From NCBI GenBank assembly GCA_028700615.1, contig JAQVSH010000008.1, forward strand, positions 1 through 20,846: a DNA stretch of 20,846 nt, given 5' to 3'. Position numbers and translations under genes: made by a program. Origin of the DNA: Bacteroidales bacterium. GTDB lineage: Bacteria > Bacteroidota > Bacteroidia > Bacteroidales > UBA4181. The notes below the pieces were generated by a model. It did no database searches. It saw nothing but the letters and a program-made list of their open reading frames with translations, and was not told the origin of the DNA. Below are positions 1 to 7,717 of the stretch, piece by piece; position 1 is the first letter of the stretch, and each line of letters starts with the position of its first letter.

Positions 1-1499
1 GCAGACGCACCCCTTTCTGGAGTGCTTACCGGGAATATGTAGAAGAAGCCAATTATACCTGGCATACTCCGGGTCATGCCGGCGGGGCGAGTTTTAAGAA
101 CTCTCCCTATTTAAACGGTTTCTATGAATTTTTTGGAAGCAATATGTTTCTGGGAGACCTCTCCGCTTCGGTAGAACATCTGGGATCTTTACTGGACTCT
201 ACCGGATATGTCGGGGAAGCGGAAGCCAAAGCCGCCAAAACATTTAATGTCAGACAAACTTACTTTGTAACCAACGGATCTTCCACCTCCAATAAAATTA
301 TTCTGCAAACGGTGCTGCGTCCCGGAGACAAAGCAATTATTGACAGAAATTGTCATAAATCGATTCATTACGGAATGGTGAATGTTCAGGCGATCCCGGT
401 CTATGTGAACAGTCCCTTTTCGGGAAGATACGGAATATTTGCCCCGCCGTCCCTTCGCGACATTAAACAGGCCATCTACGATAACCCCGATGCCAAACTA
501 TTGGTACTTACCGGATGCACCTACGATGGATTGCTGATTCCTGTAAAAAAGGTAGTGGAAATGGTCAGGGAGGCCAACCGGAAAAACGGGTCCAATATCA
601 AAGTATTCATTGACGAAGCCTGGTTTGCCTATGCTTCCTTTCATCCGTTCTTTAAAGAATATTCCGCAGTACTTTCAGGGGCAGACTACGTGACTCACAG
701 TGCCCATAAAGTACTGTCCGCTTTTAGTCAAAGCTCCTACATCCATGTCAATGACCCGGACTTTGACGAAGACTATTTCCGGGAAATATTCTACCTCTAC
801 ACTTCCACCTCTCCCCAGTACCACATCATTGCTTCCTTAGGAGTCTGCAGTGTACAAATGGAAGTGGAAGGATTCAAACTCATCTCCAAAGCCCTCCAGC
901 AGGCTCAACGTTTCAGGGATGCCATCAGTTCCCGCCTGCAGAAAATCAAAATCATCGATTTTTCAGATTTTCTCAAAGAATTTCCTGACATTAAAAACTA
1001 TGGACACGATCCTCTGAAAGTCTTACTGGATGTTTCGGAACTGCACTGGGATGTGAAAACCATTCAGACCTACCTGCAAAACAAAGGCTTTGAAATTGAA
1101 AAAACCACCCATGAAGGAACCATTCTCATCCTGTTTACCATAGGGACCTCGATGTCCAAAGAAGGAGAGTTGTTCTTTGCACTGAGTGAAATTGAAAATG
1201 AATCCAGCCGGCTCTCACCCAAATCTCCCAAAAAGAACAAAGAAGTATCTTCCAATATTCCTCCTGTACAAACTGCAGGATTAAACTATTTTTTCAAAGA
1301 CAGGGTTGAAATAAACATTGATAAAGCAGAGGGACTGATTTCATCCTTTTATATCACCCCTTATCCTCCGGGCATTCCGGTTGTAGCTCCGGGGCAAACC
1401 ATCACCCGTGAACATATAGATTATCTGGAACAACAAATCAAAGACAACCGCATTATTCAGGGTTGCCGGAACGGAAAAATTTTTGTAGTAAAACAATAA
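1..1499 (+). CDS. Orn/Lys/Arg-type PLP-dependent decarboxylase (5'-truncated by window)
   Basis: The frame is open from base 3, so the protein begins before the window. It is a fold-type I, PLP-dependent Orn/Lys/Arg decarboxylase, a cytoplasmic enzyme that converts a basic amino acid to its diamine and CO2. The visible start carries the family signature WHTPGHAGG followed by FFGSNMFLGDLSAS. The expected Schiff-base lysine is in THSAHKVLSAFSQSS (codon 708-710), preceded by VFIDEAWFAY, which supplies the PLP-ring Asp. The C-terminal domain has the typical YPPGIPVVAPGQ turn. The substrate (lysine, ornithine or arginine) cannot be told from sequence. The stop lies 4 bp before lhgO, so the two are probably cotranscribed. 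The first ATG in the window (144) is internal and is not the true start, because homology runs through the bases before it. Confidence 0.88.
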   Translation, partial: RRTPFWSAYREYVEEANYTWHTPGHAGGASFKNSPYLNGFYEFFGSNMFLGDLSASVEHLGSLLDSTGYVGEAEAKAAKTFNVRQTYFVTNGSSTSNKIILQTVLRPGDKAIIDRNCHKSIHYGMVNVQAIPVYVNSPFSGRYGIFAPPSLRDIKQAIYDNPDAKLLVLTGCTYDGLLIPVKKVVEMVREANRKNGSNIKVFIDEAWFAYASFHPFFKEYSAVLSGADYVTHSAHKVLSAFSQSSYIHVNDPDFDEDYFREIFYLYTSTSPQYHIIASLGVCSVQMEVEGFKLISKALQQAQRFRDAISSRLQKIKIIDFSDFLKEFPDIKNYGHDPLKVLLDVSELHWDVKTIQTYLQNKGFEIEKTTHEGTILILFTIGTSMSKEGELFFALSEIENESSRLSPKSPKKNKEVSSNIPPVQTAGLNYFFKDRVEINIDKAEGLISSFYITPYPPGIPVVAPGQTITREHIDYLEQQIKDNRIIQGCRNGKIFVVKQ

Positions 1500-1503
1500 C
1501 ATT

Positions 1504-2712
1504 ATGCCTTACGACATCCTCATCATCGGAGGGGGCATTGTAGGATTGGCCACTGCAATGCGCATCAAAGAAAAACACCCTGAGCTGAAAGCCATTTTAC
1601 TGGAAAAAGAAGATGGACTGGCTAATCACCAAACCGGAAACAACAGCGGAGTCATTCATTCCGGAATTTATTACCGTCCCGGAAGCCTTAAGGCGCAGAA
1701 CTGCAAACGGGGCTATCAACAATTATTGGATTTCTGCAACCGCGAAAATATTCGCTACGAACTGTGCGGAAAGGTCATTGTCGCTACCCGTCAGGAAGAG
1801 CTGGAACGTCTGGAAGCCTTGTATCAGAGAGGATTAGAGAACGGTCTGACAGAAATTAAAAAACTGAATTCGGAAGAAATCAAACAACACGAACCCTATA
1901 CTACCGGCATTGCAGGAATATGGGTTCCATACACCGGAATCATTGATTATAGGGAAGTCTGTGAAAAATACGCAGAAATATTTACCCAAAGACTGGGGGG
2001 AGAAATTAAACTCAACCAAAAAGTAATCCGGATTCAACCCAAAAAGGACTTTTCAGAAGTAGTAACACCCACGGATACCTATCAGGCCAGAATGATTATC
2101 AATACAGCCGGCTTGCAGTCAGATGAAGTAGCCCGTATGTCACAGCCCGGGTTGGACGTCCGTATCATTCCTTTCCGCGGGGAGTATTATTTTCTGAGCA
2201 AAGAGAAAGAATCTCTGGTAAAAAACCTGATCTATCCTGTTCCCGACCCGCGTTTTCCTTTCCTGGGAGTACACTATACCCGCAGACTGAAAGGAGGCAT
2301 CGATGCAGGGCCTAATGCGGTTTTTGCCTTTAAAAAAGAAGGTTACAAATTTTTTGACTTCTCCCTGAAAGACTCATGGTCTTCTTTAACATGGCCTGGA
2401 TTCATCAAAGTAATGTTCAGTTATACCTGGGTCGGACTGGGAGAATACTGGAGAAGCCTGAATAAGAACGCCTTTACCAAAGCGCTGCAAAGATTATTGC
2501 CCTCGCTGCAGAAGGAAAATCTGACTCCGGGAAATTCCGGAGTACGGGCTCAGGCCATTACCCGTGACGGAAAAATGGTTGACGACTTTCTTATCATTGA
2601 AAATGAAATGGTTATAAATGTCCTTAACGCACCATCCCCGGCAGCAACCTCATCTCTCTCTATCGGCCAAAGCATTGCCGAAATGATAGAGAAAAAAATG
2701 AATCTGAAGTAA
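1504..2712 (+). CDS. lhgO: L-2-hydroxyglutarate oxidase
   Basis: A 402-residue FAD-dependent oxidoreductase of the DAO family matching LhgO (YgaF). It oxidises L-2-hydroxyglutarate to 2-oxoglutarate and in E. coli passes electrons to the quinone pool. The N-terminal dinucleotide-binding motif GGGIVGLATA is at residues 8-17, and NNSGVIHSGIYYRPGS follows near residue 47, which is highly characteristic of the family. A late FAD-contact region RAQAITRDGKMVDDF is near residue 350. Length is normal (about 400). ATG at 1504 lies 4 bp after the decarboxylase stop, indicating one operon. A terminator follows immediately. Known roles are metabolite repair of L-2-HG and the last step of the glutarate branch of lysine breakdown. 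The neighbouring decarboxylase makes the second role worth considering, but that is inference. Confidence 0.9.
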   Translation: MPYDILIIGGGIVGLATAMRIKEKHPELKAILLEKEDGLANHQTGNNSGVIHSGIYYRPGSLKAQNCKRGYQQLLDFCNRENIRYELCGKVIVATRQEELERLEALYQRGLENGLTEIKKLNSEEIKQHEPYTTGIAGIWVPYTGIIDYREVCEKYAEIFTQRLGGEIKLNQKVIRIQPKKDFSEVVTPTDTYQARMIINTAGLQSDEVARMSQPGLDVRIIPFRGEYYFLSKEKESLVKNLIYPVPDPRFPFLGVHYTRRLKGGIDAGPNAVFAFKKEGYKFFDFSLKDSWSSLTWPGFIKVMFSYTWVGLGEYWRSLNKNAFTKALQRLLPSLQKENLTPGNSGVRAQAITRDGKMVDDFLIIENEMVINVLNAPSPAATSSLSIGQSIAEMIEKKMNLK

Positions 2713-2731
2713 TCCCTGCCGCCGAATTGTT

Positions 2732-2769
2732 AAAAAGTCCCGTTCCTCTTGGAGCAGGACTTTTTTTTT
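2732..2769 (+). terminator. Intrinsic terminator after lhgO
   Basis: Inverted repeat AAAAAGTCC / GGACTTTTT at 2732-2740 and 2757-2765, with an inner stem GTTCC-tctt-GGAGC (one G-U pair) and an uninterrupted run of nine T at 2761-2769. It lies 19 bp after the lhgO stop. The A tract pairs with the T tract, so weaker bidirectional activity is possible. Its position means the following epimerase needs its own promoter or read-through. Confidence 0.88.
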
Positions 2770-2800
2770 GTATATTGCCCGTCACTTTATTTATATAGCC

Positions 2801-3928
2801 ATGTATATACGAAATATTATAATCGCTTTCACCATGACAACGCTATTGAGCCAGTGTACCCCTCCGTCTCAAAAAAACGGAATTACCCAATCGGAGTTCG
2901 GTAAAGTCGGAGATCAGCCCGTAACTCTTTATACCCTTACCAATTCCACCGGAGCCCATATCAGTATTTCCGATTTCGGAGGTATTGTTCAATCCATTTT
3001 TGTTCCCGACCGTAACGGAAATCTGAAAGATATCGCCCTGGGATTTGACAGCATTGAAGGATATCAGGCACATGATAAGTTTTTCGGGGCCCTGATCGGC
3101 AGGTATGGAAATCGTATTGCCCACGGAGCCTTCACCTTGGATAGCGTTTCCTATCAACTGGCCAAAAACAATGATTCCATCCATCACCTGCATGGAGGAA
3201 ATGTCGGATTCAACGCTAAAATGTGGAAAGCAGAAGCAATCCCCGGAGATAGCGTTCAGCAGCTAAGACTCCGCTACACCAGCCCTGACATGGAAGAAGG
3301 ATATCCCGGAACCCTGAATGTTACGGTGACCTATTCATGGAATGACTCCAATGAACTGGGTATTGATTACGAAGCCGAAACGGACAAGCCTACTTTGTGC
3401 AATCTGACCAATCATTTGTATTTCAATCTCTCCGGAAATCTGAACCAGAATATACTCAATCATCAGATACAGATCTTTGCCGACACCTATACTCCGGTAG
3501 ATTCCACCCTGATTCCCACCGGAGAACTTACACCTGTGGCAGGGACTGCCTTTGATTTCACTTCTCCCAAACCCATCGGTCAGGACATCTCAGGTTTTGG
3601 CAAACTATACGGAGGCGGATACGATCACAATTTTGTAATACAAAAAACTCCGGGTTCTATGGTTCCGGTAGCTACCGTATACGAACCTGAAACCGGAAGA
3701 GTGCTGGAAGCTTTTTCAACAGAACCGGGAGTTCAGTTCTATACCGCCAATCACCTGGATCCCACTTATGAAGGAAAAGGAACTGTTTTTCCCAAGTTTG
3801 GAGGATTTTGTCTTGAGACCCAACATTTTCCCGACTCTCCCAACCATCCGGAATTCCCCTCTACGCAGTTGAATCCCGGAGATAAATATCAAACTCAAAC
3901 AGTTTACAGATTTTCTGTCAAACAATAA
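2801..3928 (+). CDS. galM: Aldose 1-epimerase (mutarotase), predicted lipoprotein
   Basis: A 375-residue aldose 1-epimerase that interconverts alpha and beta anomers of hexoses such as galactose or glucose. The N-terminus has a short charged start, a hydrophobic stretch and a lipobox LLSQC, so it is predicted to be a lipoprotein acting in the periplasm or at the outer membrane; this is common for Bacteroidales mutarotases. Family motifs are GRYGNRIAHGAF and HLHGGNVGFN near the substrate pocket, TNHLYFNLSG with the catalytic His, GYDHNF, and STEPGVQFYTANHL with the catalytic base Glu. I chose ATG at 2801. An in-frame TTG at 2768 would place the start inside the terminator T tract and spoil the signal peptide. 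The gene lies 28 bp before the DUF5916 gene. Confidence 0.9.
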   Translation: MYIRNIIIAFTMTTLLSQCTPPSQKNGITQSEFGKVGDQPVTLYTLTNSTGAHISISDFGGIVQSIFVPDRNGNLKDIALGFDSIEGYQAHDKFFGALIGRYGNRIAHGAFTLDSVSYQLAKNNDSIHHLHGGNVGFNAKMWKAEAIPGDSVQQLRLRYTSPDMEEGYPGTLNVTVTYSWNDSNELGIDYEAETDKPTLCNLTNHLYFNLSGNLNQNILNHQIQIFADTYTPVDSTLIPTGELTPVAGTAFDFTSPKPIGQDISGFGKLYGGGYDHNFVIQKTPGSMVPVATVYEPETGRVLEAFSTEPGVQFYTANHLDPTYEGKGTVFPKFGGFCLETQHFPDSPNHPEFPSTQLNPGDKYQTQTVYRFSVKQ

Positions 3929-3956
3929 ACTAACCTCATTATAATATTTTTATAAC

Positions 3957-6632
3957 GTGAAGCCAGCTTGCTTTGAGCTCTCCCGTAGGGCCGTACTGTT
4001 CTTTCTATCTTTTTCCCTTCAGATATTTATGATCCTGCCCCTGTCCGCACAACAGGAAAACCTCCTGCCGATGGACAGTGTTTACAAAAGACAATATCAG
4101 GCATTCCGCCTCACCGGACAACCTCCTGTGATAGACGGCCTCCTGAACGATTCCTGCTGGATCTCCGAGGGAAACCTGTCACAACCCTTCGTAATGCAAA
4201 GTCCGGTAGAGAGATCTGTTACGACTTTCCCTACCCGGATGAAAATTCTCTATGACGACCAATACATTTATTTTGCCGGATGGTGTTATGATGAAGACCC
4301 TTCGAAAATCAACCGTCTCATCGCAAACCGCGATACAGAAACCGGAGATCTGATCAGTATTGCTTTTGATACCAATCATGACCTGAGAACTGCCACACAA
4401 TTTGGAATCAATGCCGGCGGAACAAAAGCCGACAAAATCCACGATGGATCGACCAATGGCAACCTCAGCTGGAATGCGGTCTGGACAGGCAGATCGGCCA
4501 TCACTGATTTCGGATGGACCGCCGAATTCCGGATTCCTTTCAGTCAGCTTCGCTTCAGTCCCGATAAGACAGATAAAATCTGGGGATTGCACGTACGGAG
4601 AATTATCGACCGACTACAGGAAACCCATAACTGGAGCCTGATTCCGGTTAATAACCCGGGACTGGTATATTCTTTCGGAGAAATGCAAGGGATTGATAAA
4701 CTTCCCAAACGGCGTCCGATAGAAATGCTTCCTTATTTTTCAGGAAAATATACCACCTCCCAAGCCATTCCGGGCAGTCCTTACGCCACCGGAACCAAAT
4801 GGAATTATAACGGAGGATTTGATGCCAAGGTCGGCCTCTCCAGTGATTTCACCCTGGATGTTACCGTCAATCCTGATTTTGGACAGATAGAAGCGGATCC
4901 TCCCGTGATGAATCTGGCAGCTACCGAGGTCTACTACGAAGAAAAACGCCCCTTCTTTCTGGAAGGAAAACACATTCTCGACTTCGCACTTTCCAACAAT
5001 GAACTCTTTTATTCCCGCAGAATTGGCAATGCTCCCTCCTATCGTCCCGGAAATTTTGGGAACTTTTATTCTAAGACCAAAGATAATGTACCGATTATTG
5101 ACGCCGTGAAACTGACCGGTAAGGACAAAAACGGCCTCTCGGTAGGCATTCTGCAGAGTCTTACCCTGAAAGAAAATGCCTATATTACCGAAAATGGCCG
5201 TGAGTACAAGAAAACAGCCGAACCTCTTACCAATTATTTAGCGGGACGTGTCCAGAAAGACTGGAACCAGGGAAATACCGTTCTCGGAGGGATGATTACT
5301 TCGGTCAACCGGGCCATTGCTTCAGGAGACACCCATCTTAACATCCTTCCCGATAACGCATTTACAGGAGGATTGGACTTCATTCAGTATTTTAATAACC
5401 GAAACTACTACATGGACTTTAAAGGCATCTTCAGTTATGTGGAAGGATCTAAAGAAGCCATGCTCGCACTTCAACAAAGCCCTGTACATTATTTCCAGCG
5501 TCCCGATGCTTCCTCTTATCTTGGTGTAGATGATACCCGTACCAATCTTTCCGGAACCGGCGGAACTTTTAAAATCGGAAGAAAAGGAAATCACAAATTA
5601 CAATTCAGTGAATCCGCTTCCTGGTATTCACCCGGATTAGAACTGAACGACATCGGATATCTGTCAAGAACCGATCAGATACAAAACAACCTGATTTTGT
5701 CCTACAGCATGACAGAACCCGGAAAAATCTTCCGGAATTACCTGGTAAGTCTGTACCAGAACAGCAGTTGGACTTTCAACGGAACCTCCACAAATAATAC
5801 CATCGGATGGATGGGAAACGGAACCTTTAAAAACCTTTGGGGAGTGAATGCAGGCATTAGTTATTCAGGATACGGACTGAATCTGCAAGCTCTCAGAGGA
5901 GGCCCCTCCATAACACAAACCGCTCACTGGAATTTCTCTCTTGGTTTTAACACCGATGAATCCAAAAGAATCTCCGCATCGGTGCATTATTCAGACTGGC
6001 TGAATACAGACGGCAATGGCGCCTTCCATACGATCAGCCCGGAGGTTAACCTCCGGATTGCCTCCAATCTTCAGGTCAATCTGGATTTCAGTTATATGAA
6101 CAACATTGATCATCTGCAATACTTATATCAAATCAATGCCGGAGGAGAGAAGAAATACCTGATGGGTAAACTTGAACAGAACAGCTATACCCTTACCATG
6201 AAGCTGAACTACAACCTGACGCCTAATTTTTCTATTCAGTATTACGGAAGTCCTTTTATCTCGGCCGGAAAATACACTCACCTGAAAAAGGCGACCAATA
6301 CTGTTTCCAAAGTATTTGAAGAAAGATTTCACGAATTTACTCAGGAAGAGATCAGCTTTGATGCAGAGACAAACACCTATAATGTGCAAGAAGACGGAGC
6401 TGCTTATCAAATCAGAAATCCGGATTTTGCATTCAGGGAGTTCCAATCCAACCTTGTGGCCCGTTGGGAATTCAAACCAGGATCCACATTATACCTGGTA
6501 TGGTCACAAAGCAGAAGCGGCGGCGGATACGAAGGAATCAACGATAGTTACGGGAATCAGTTGAATAACATCTTCAAAATCTACCCAACCAATGTTCTAA
6601 TGGTCAAATTTAACTACTGGTTCACCCTCTAA
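3957..6632 (+). CDS. DUF5916 / CBM9-like outer-membrane protein
   Basis: An 891-residue protein starting at GTG 3957, the first possible start after an in-frame TAA at 3942. It has a signal peptide (charged MKPACFELSRRA, then a hydrophobic core ending LPLSAQQ). Residues of about 45-210 resemble a carbohydrate-binding family 9-like beta-sandwich (PPVIDGLLNDSCW, DDQYIYFAGWCYDE, FGWTAEFRIPFSQLRF). The remainder is the DUF5916 region (PDFGQIEADPPVMNLAATE, EEKRPFFLEG, FYSRRIG), followed by alternating aromatic beta-strands ending in a terminal aromatic segment (MVKFNYWFTL), as expected for an outer-membrane beta-barrel. The function of this Bacteroidota family is not established; glycan binding or transport is a guess. 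The stop overlaps the 3' end of the convergent minus-strand gene by 36 bp. Confidence 0.85.
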   Translation: MKPACFELSRRAVLFFLSFSLQIFMILPLSAQQENLLPMDSVYKRQYQAFRLTGQPPVIDGLLNDSCWISEGNLSQPFVMQSPVERSVTTFPTRMKILYDDQYIYFAGWCYDEDPSKINRLIANRDTETGDLISIAFDTNHDLRTATQFGINAGGTKADKIHDGSTNGNLSWNAVWTGRSAITDFGWTAEFRIPFSQLRFSPDKTDKIWGLHVRRIIDRLQETHNWSLIPVNNPGLVYSFGEMQGIDKLPKRRPIEMLPYFSGKYTTSQAIPGSPYATGTKWNYNGGFDAKVGLSSDFTLDVTVNPDFGQIEADPPVMNLAATEVYYEEKRPFFLEGKHILDFALSNNELFYSRRIGNAPSYRPGNFGNFYSKTKDNVPIIDAVKLTGKDKNGLSVGILQSLTLKENAYITENGREYKKTAEPLTNYLAGRVQKDWNQGNTVLGGMITSVNRAIASGDTHLNILPDNAFTGGLDFIQYFNNRNYYMDFKGIFSYVEGSKEAMLALQQSPVHYFQRPDASSYLGVDDTRTNLSGTGGTFKIGRKGNHKLQFSESASWYSPGLELNDIGYLSRTDQIQNNLILSYSMTEPGKIFRNYLVSLYQNSSWTFNGTSTNNTIGWMGNGTFKNLWGVNAGISYSGYGLNLQALRGGPSITQTAHWNFSLGFNTDESKRISASVHYSDWLNTDGNGAFHTISPEVNLRIASNLQVNLDFSYMNNIDHLQYLYQINAGGEKKYLMGKLEQNSYTLTMKLNYNLTPNFSIQYYGSPFISAGKYTHLKKATNTVSKVFEERFHEFTQEEISFDAETNTYNVQEDGAAYQIRNPDFAFREFQSNLVARWEFKPGSTLYLVWSQSRSGGGYEGINDSYGNQLNNIFKIYPTNVLMVKFNYWFTL

Positions 6633-7409
6633 AAATTCCGAAACATAACAGACCTCCGGGGAAGCTTCTTCCACGGGGGTTTGTTCTTTTTTCTCCTCAG
6701 GAAAAGGAATATTCATGCGGGTTCTTTCGTAAGGACGGTAAACATATACAACCCCCCAAAGCGCAGCTCTGTCTCTCATCATTCCTTCAGGGAGATCCAT
6801 ATAGAAGGTCTCTATCTCATTCCATGCCCTGAGAATCAAATCATCGGCTTCACTCCGGCGTTGTACAATAATCTGTAATGTACGGGCAGCGCTTTTTTGA
6901 TAGGTTGTCTTATAATAGTAAGCCTCTTCCAGCTTTTCATACCAGACCTTCACCACGGCAATACTTGGATTGGTCATAGGAGACGAGCCCATCTTTACCC
7001 GCTCCTTCTCACCTTCAATCACAGCCTTTCCCCAGGACAAAACTTCAGACTCGGCATTCAGGTCGGGAACTCTTCCTTCATGATTCATTAAGCCATAATA
7101 AGACCGTACAGAAGATTTCACCTCTCCACGGGCAATCGCCATATTCAATACCTGAATAAAGTGAGAAATATAAAGTCTGGCTTTCTTCAGCAAATAGGGA
7201 TACTCCTTATTCTTCTGAAGATGCATTGATTTGTTGGATCGGAAATTCAAAATCACCGACTCGTATTGCGGAAGAAAAGAATCGATTTTTACAAGGGTCT
7301 CATTCCCAACCGGCTGATCTATAATTTCCGGGTCCCTATTTGCAGTCAAAACCGCCTTAAGTGCTTTTAACCGGGCAGTGTCTGTGTTGGGAAGTCTCCT
7401 GTAGGGCAT
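6597..7409 (-). CDS. Conserved hypothetical protein, soluble, mainly alpha-helical
   Basis: I do not recognise a named family. The product is 270 residues with no signal peptide or membrane segment. It is rich in Lys, Glu, Arg and Tyr and reads as helical, with central segments such as YPYLLKKARLYISHFIQVLN and a C-terminal acidic tail (EEKKEQTPVEEASPE). No catalytic or zinc motif is visible. ATG at 7409 is preceded by an AT-rich region with a possible promoter. The final 12 codons (KFDH-stop end) are antisense to the last codons of the DUF5916 gene. It is read as real because codon use stays coding-like over the whole length and the frame is far longer than its antisense counterparts. A cytoplasmic protein of unknown role. 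Confidence 0.7.
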   Translation of the reverse strand: MPYRRLPNTDTARLKALKAVLTANRDPEIIDQPVGNETLVKIDSFLPQYESVILNFRSNKSMHLQKNKEYPYLLKKARLYISHFIQVLNMAIARGEVKSSVRSYYGLMNHEGRVPDLNAESEVLSWGKAVIEGEKERVKMGSSPMTNPSIAVVKVWYEKLEEAYYYKTTYQKSAARTLQIIVQRRSEADDLILRAWNEIETFYMDLPEGMMRDRAALWGVVYVYRPYERTRMNIPFPEEKKEQTPVEEASPEVCYVSEFLEGEPVVKFDH

Positions 7410-7455
7410 TGGGTATAACTTGAGGATAAGTTGTTAATATCTGACATCCTTATTG

Positions 7456-7484
7456 CGAAGGTAAGAAAAAAACCAAAAATCAAA
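7456..7484 (-). promoter_or_regulatory. Possible Bacteroidetes promoter for the 6597-7409 gene
   Basis: On the minus strand, TTTG (7484-7481) is followed after 17 bp by TACCTTCG (7463-7456), which matches TAnnTTTG in seven of eight positions. The predicted leader is about 40 nt. The spacing is shorter than the usual 19-21 bp, so the call is weak. Confidence 0.3.
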
Positions 7485-7623
7485 TGAGACTTCGCTTCCC
7501 GGGGACAGCGTTTTATCTGATTAAAAATAAACATATACACCTAATTAACAGACACATAAGAACAATAAAAGAGAAAAGAAAAACAAAAATCGAAAACATA
7601 AAAGTTATCAACATCTTTTCAAC

Positions 7624-7644
7624 TAAATCAAAACATTTGATTTA
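7624..7644. promoter_or_regulatory. Perfect 9-bp inverted repeat, candidate operator
   Basis: TAAATCAAA and TTTGATTTA are perfect inverted arms separated by ACA, 74 bp before the aminopeptidase start at 7718. This is the size and symmetry expected of a dimeric regulator site. With a 3-nt spacer it is also a possible hairpin, but it lacks a T tract, so an operator is more likely than a terminator. The regulator is unknown. Confidence 0.45.
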
Positions 7645-7717
7645 TTTTGCGGATTCATTCTCTTCCCAATCCGTGAAAGACGATCCATTGGTGTTTTTAT
7701 CAGGAATGACCCTCATT

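Larger units (their letters stand above)
7410..7717. other. Divergent AT-rich intergenic region
   Basis: About 300 bp between the minus-strand hypothetical gene and the plus-strand aminopeptidase. It is strongly A-rich from 7520 to 7640. An open frame upstream of the aminopeptidase start (from ATG 7484) runs through it, but its predicted sequence is Lys/Ile-rich low-complexity and unlike the peptidase family N-terminus, so I treat it as noncoding. It contains the 21-bp inverted repeat at 7624-7644 and the possible minus-strand promoter. No RNA gene is evident. Confidence 0.6.

Noticed and set aside
2768..2800. TTG start for the epimerase at 2768
   Set aside because: It lies in the T tract of the lhgO terminator and would add 11 residues before a clean lipoprotein signal peptide starting at ATG 2801.
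4179..4592. Minus-strand open frame inside the DUF5916 gene
   Set aside because: Antisense shadow of a well-supported coding region, with no family resemblance or start context.
7605..7613. DnaA-box-like TTATCAACA
   Set aside because: A single site with one mismatch in A-rich DNA and no replication genes or further boxes nearby, so not an origin.
7484..7717. N-terminal extension of the M24 peptidase to ATG 7484
   Set aside because: The extra 78 codons are A-rich, Lys/Ile low-complexity sequence crossing a perfect inverted repeat, and the family N-terminus starts at MFDSSIYKNRREK (7718).
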